A stretch of DNA of 64,000 nt from NCBI RefSeq assembly GCF_014174355.1, contig NZ_JABEQF010000004.1:248001-312000 (forward strand), given 5' to 3'. Of this stretch, positions 63,569 through 64,000 are shown piece by piece. Source of the DNA: Gluconacetobacter azotocaptans (GTDB lineage Bacteria > Pseudomonadota > Alphaproteobacteria > Acetobacterales > Acetobacteraceae). The position numbers and the translations under genes are program-made. Numbering within the stretch: the stretch's first letter is position 1; the number at the start of each line of letters is the position of its first letter. A model generated the notes under the pieces. That model ran no database searches, was not told where the DNA came from, and saw only the letters and a list, made by a program, of their open reading frames with translations.

Positions 63569-64000
63569 GCGGCCTGACGGCGACGCATGTCACCGTGCGC
63601 TACGGACGCCGCACGGTGCTGGACGACCTGTCGGTCGGGCCGTTGTCGGCGGGCGCGGTGTCGGCGCTGCTGGGGCCGAACGGCAGTGGTAAATCGACGC
63701 TGCTGCGCGCCCTGGCGGGGATCGAACCGTCGGGGGCGACCGTCCGGTGCGGCGAACTGGAACTGTCGCGCATGCGCCTGGCCGCCCGCGCGCGGCATTG
63801 CGTCTATCTGCCGCAGGCCCTGCCGCCGCCGGTGCACCTCCAGGTCCTGGAATCCGTGATCGCCGCCCGGCGCGCGGCCGCGCCCGCCGGCGACTGGGAG
63901 GATGACGAGGTCAGCGAGGCGCTGGAGATCCTGGGCCGCCTGGGGGTGGACGATCTGGCACTGCGCTACATGGACGAACTGTCGGGGGGACAGAGGCAGC
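63565..64000 (+). CDS. FecE-type ABC transporter ATP-binding protein, partial
   Basis: ATPase of the same importer, cut by the window edge after 145 codons. Walker A GPNGSGKS is at 37-44, the Q-loop is YLPQ, and the signature LSGGQ at about 139-143 closes the visible sequence. GTG 63565 overlaps the permease stop codon (GTGA), so all three importer genes form one coupled operon. Confidence 0.94.
   Translation, partial: MSGLTATHVTVRYGRRTVLDDLSVGPLSAGAVSALLGPNGSGKSTLLRALAGIEPSGATVRCGELELSRMRLAARARHCVYLPQALPPPVHLQVLESVIAARRAAAPAGDWEDDEVSEALEILGRLGVDDLALRYMDELSGGQRQ

Overview
The window is a GC-rich (roughly two-thirds G+C by eye) chromosomal segment of an alphaproteobacterium, most likely an acetic acid bacterium (Acetobacteraceae, Gluconacetobacter-like). 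Reasons: alphaproteobacterial gene neighbourhoods (hsp20-DUF1150, kdsD-lptCAB-rpoN-hpf, secB-timA-mltA...smr, thrC-M16 peptidase-pmbA), a PmtA-type phosphatidylethanolamine methyltransferase, and a ctaB locus whose only neighbouring oxidase-like gene has lost its catalytic centre. The placement is inferred from gene content, not from a database search.

Layout. 1-1750: truA (cut by the window edge), fmt and def, leftward. 1825-2762: a heat-shock unit with a sigma32-like promoter, a ROSE-like RNA thermometer, hsp20 and a DUF1150 gene. 2824-9181: leftward envelope operon rnd, kdsD, lptC, lptA, lptB, rpoN, hpf. 9451-9839: two identical tRNA-Leu(CAG) genes in a 129-bp duplication. 10049-17172: an NDUFA9-like reductase, then gltD-gltB. 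17320-27383: pepF, an ABC1 kinase, exoX, uvrB, aldose 1-epimerase, greB, gshB, a short membrane-protein gene on the other strand, and pmtA. 27535-30133: a COX1 homologue without a binuclear centre, ctaB and a CoxF-like peptide gene, with two inverted copies of a modular hairpin element around the last.

30354-38211 (leftward): a Tim44-domain protein, pmbA, an M16 peptidase, thrC, a Yellow/MRJP-like exported protein and an M32 carboxypeptidase. 38311-46820: a TPR glycosyltransferase-like protein, glnD, mutS and a Tat-exported methyltransferase. 46825-53320: murJ, glutathione peroxidase, nupC-type transporter, gpsA, rlmJ, tsaD. 53392-61056: hemC, hemD, secB, timA, mltA, an orphan DNA methyltransferase, a tri-haem quinol-peroxidase-like cytochrome and smr. 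61299-64000: a siderophore/iron ABC importer (binding protein, permease, start of the ATPase).

Most genes are housekeeping. The least ordinary parts are the catalytically empty COX1 homologue coupled to haem O synthase, the hairpin elements beside it with a compensatory base change, the thermometer-like leader of hsp20, the tRNA-Leu duplication, and the methyltransferase plus peroxidase pair lying between mltA and smr.
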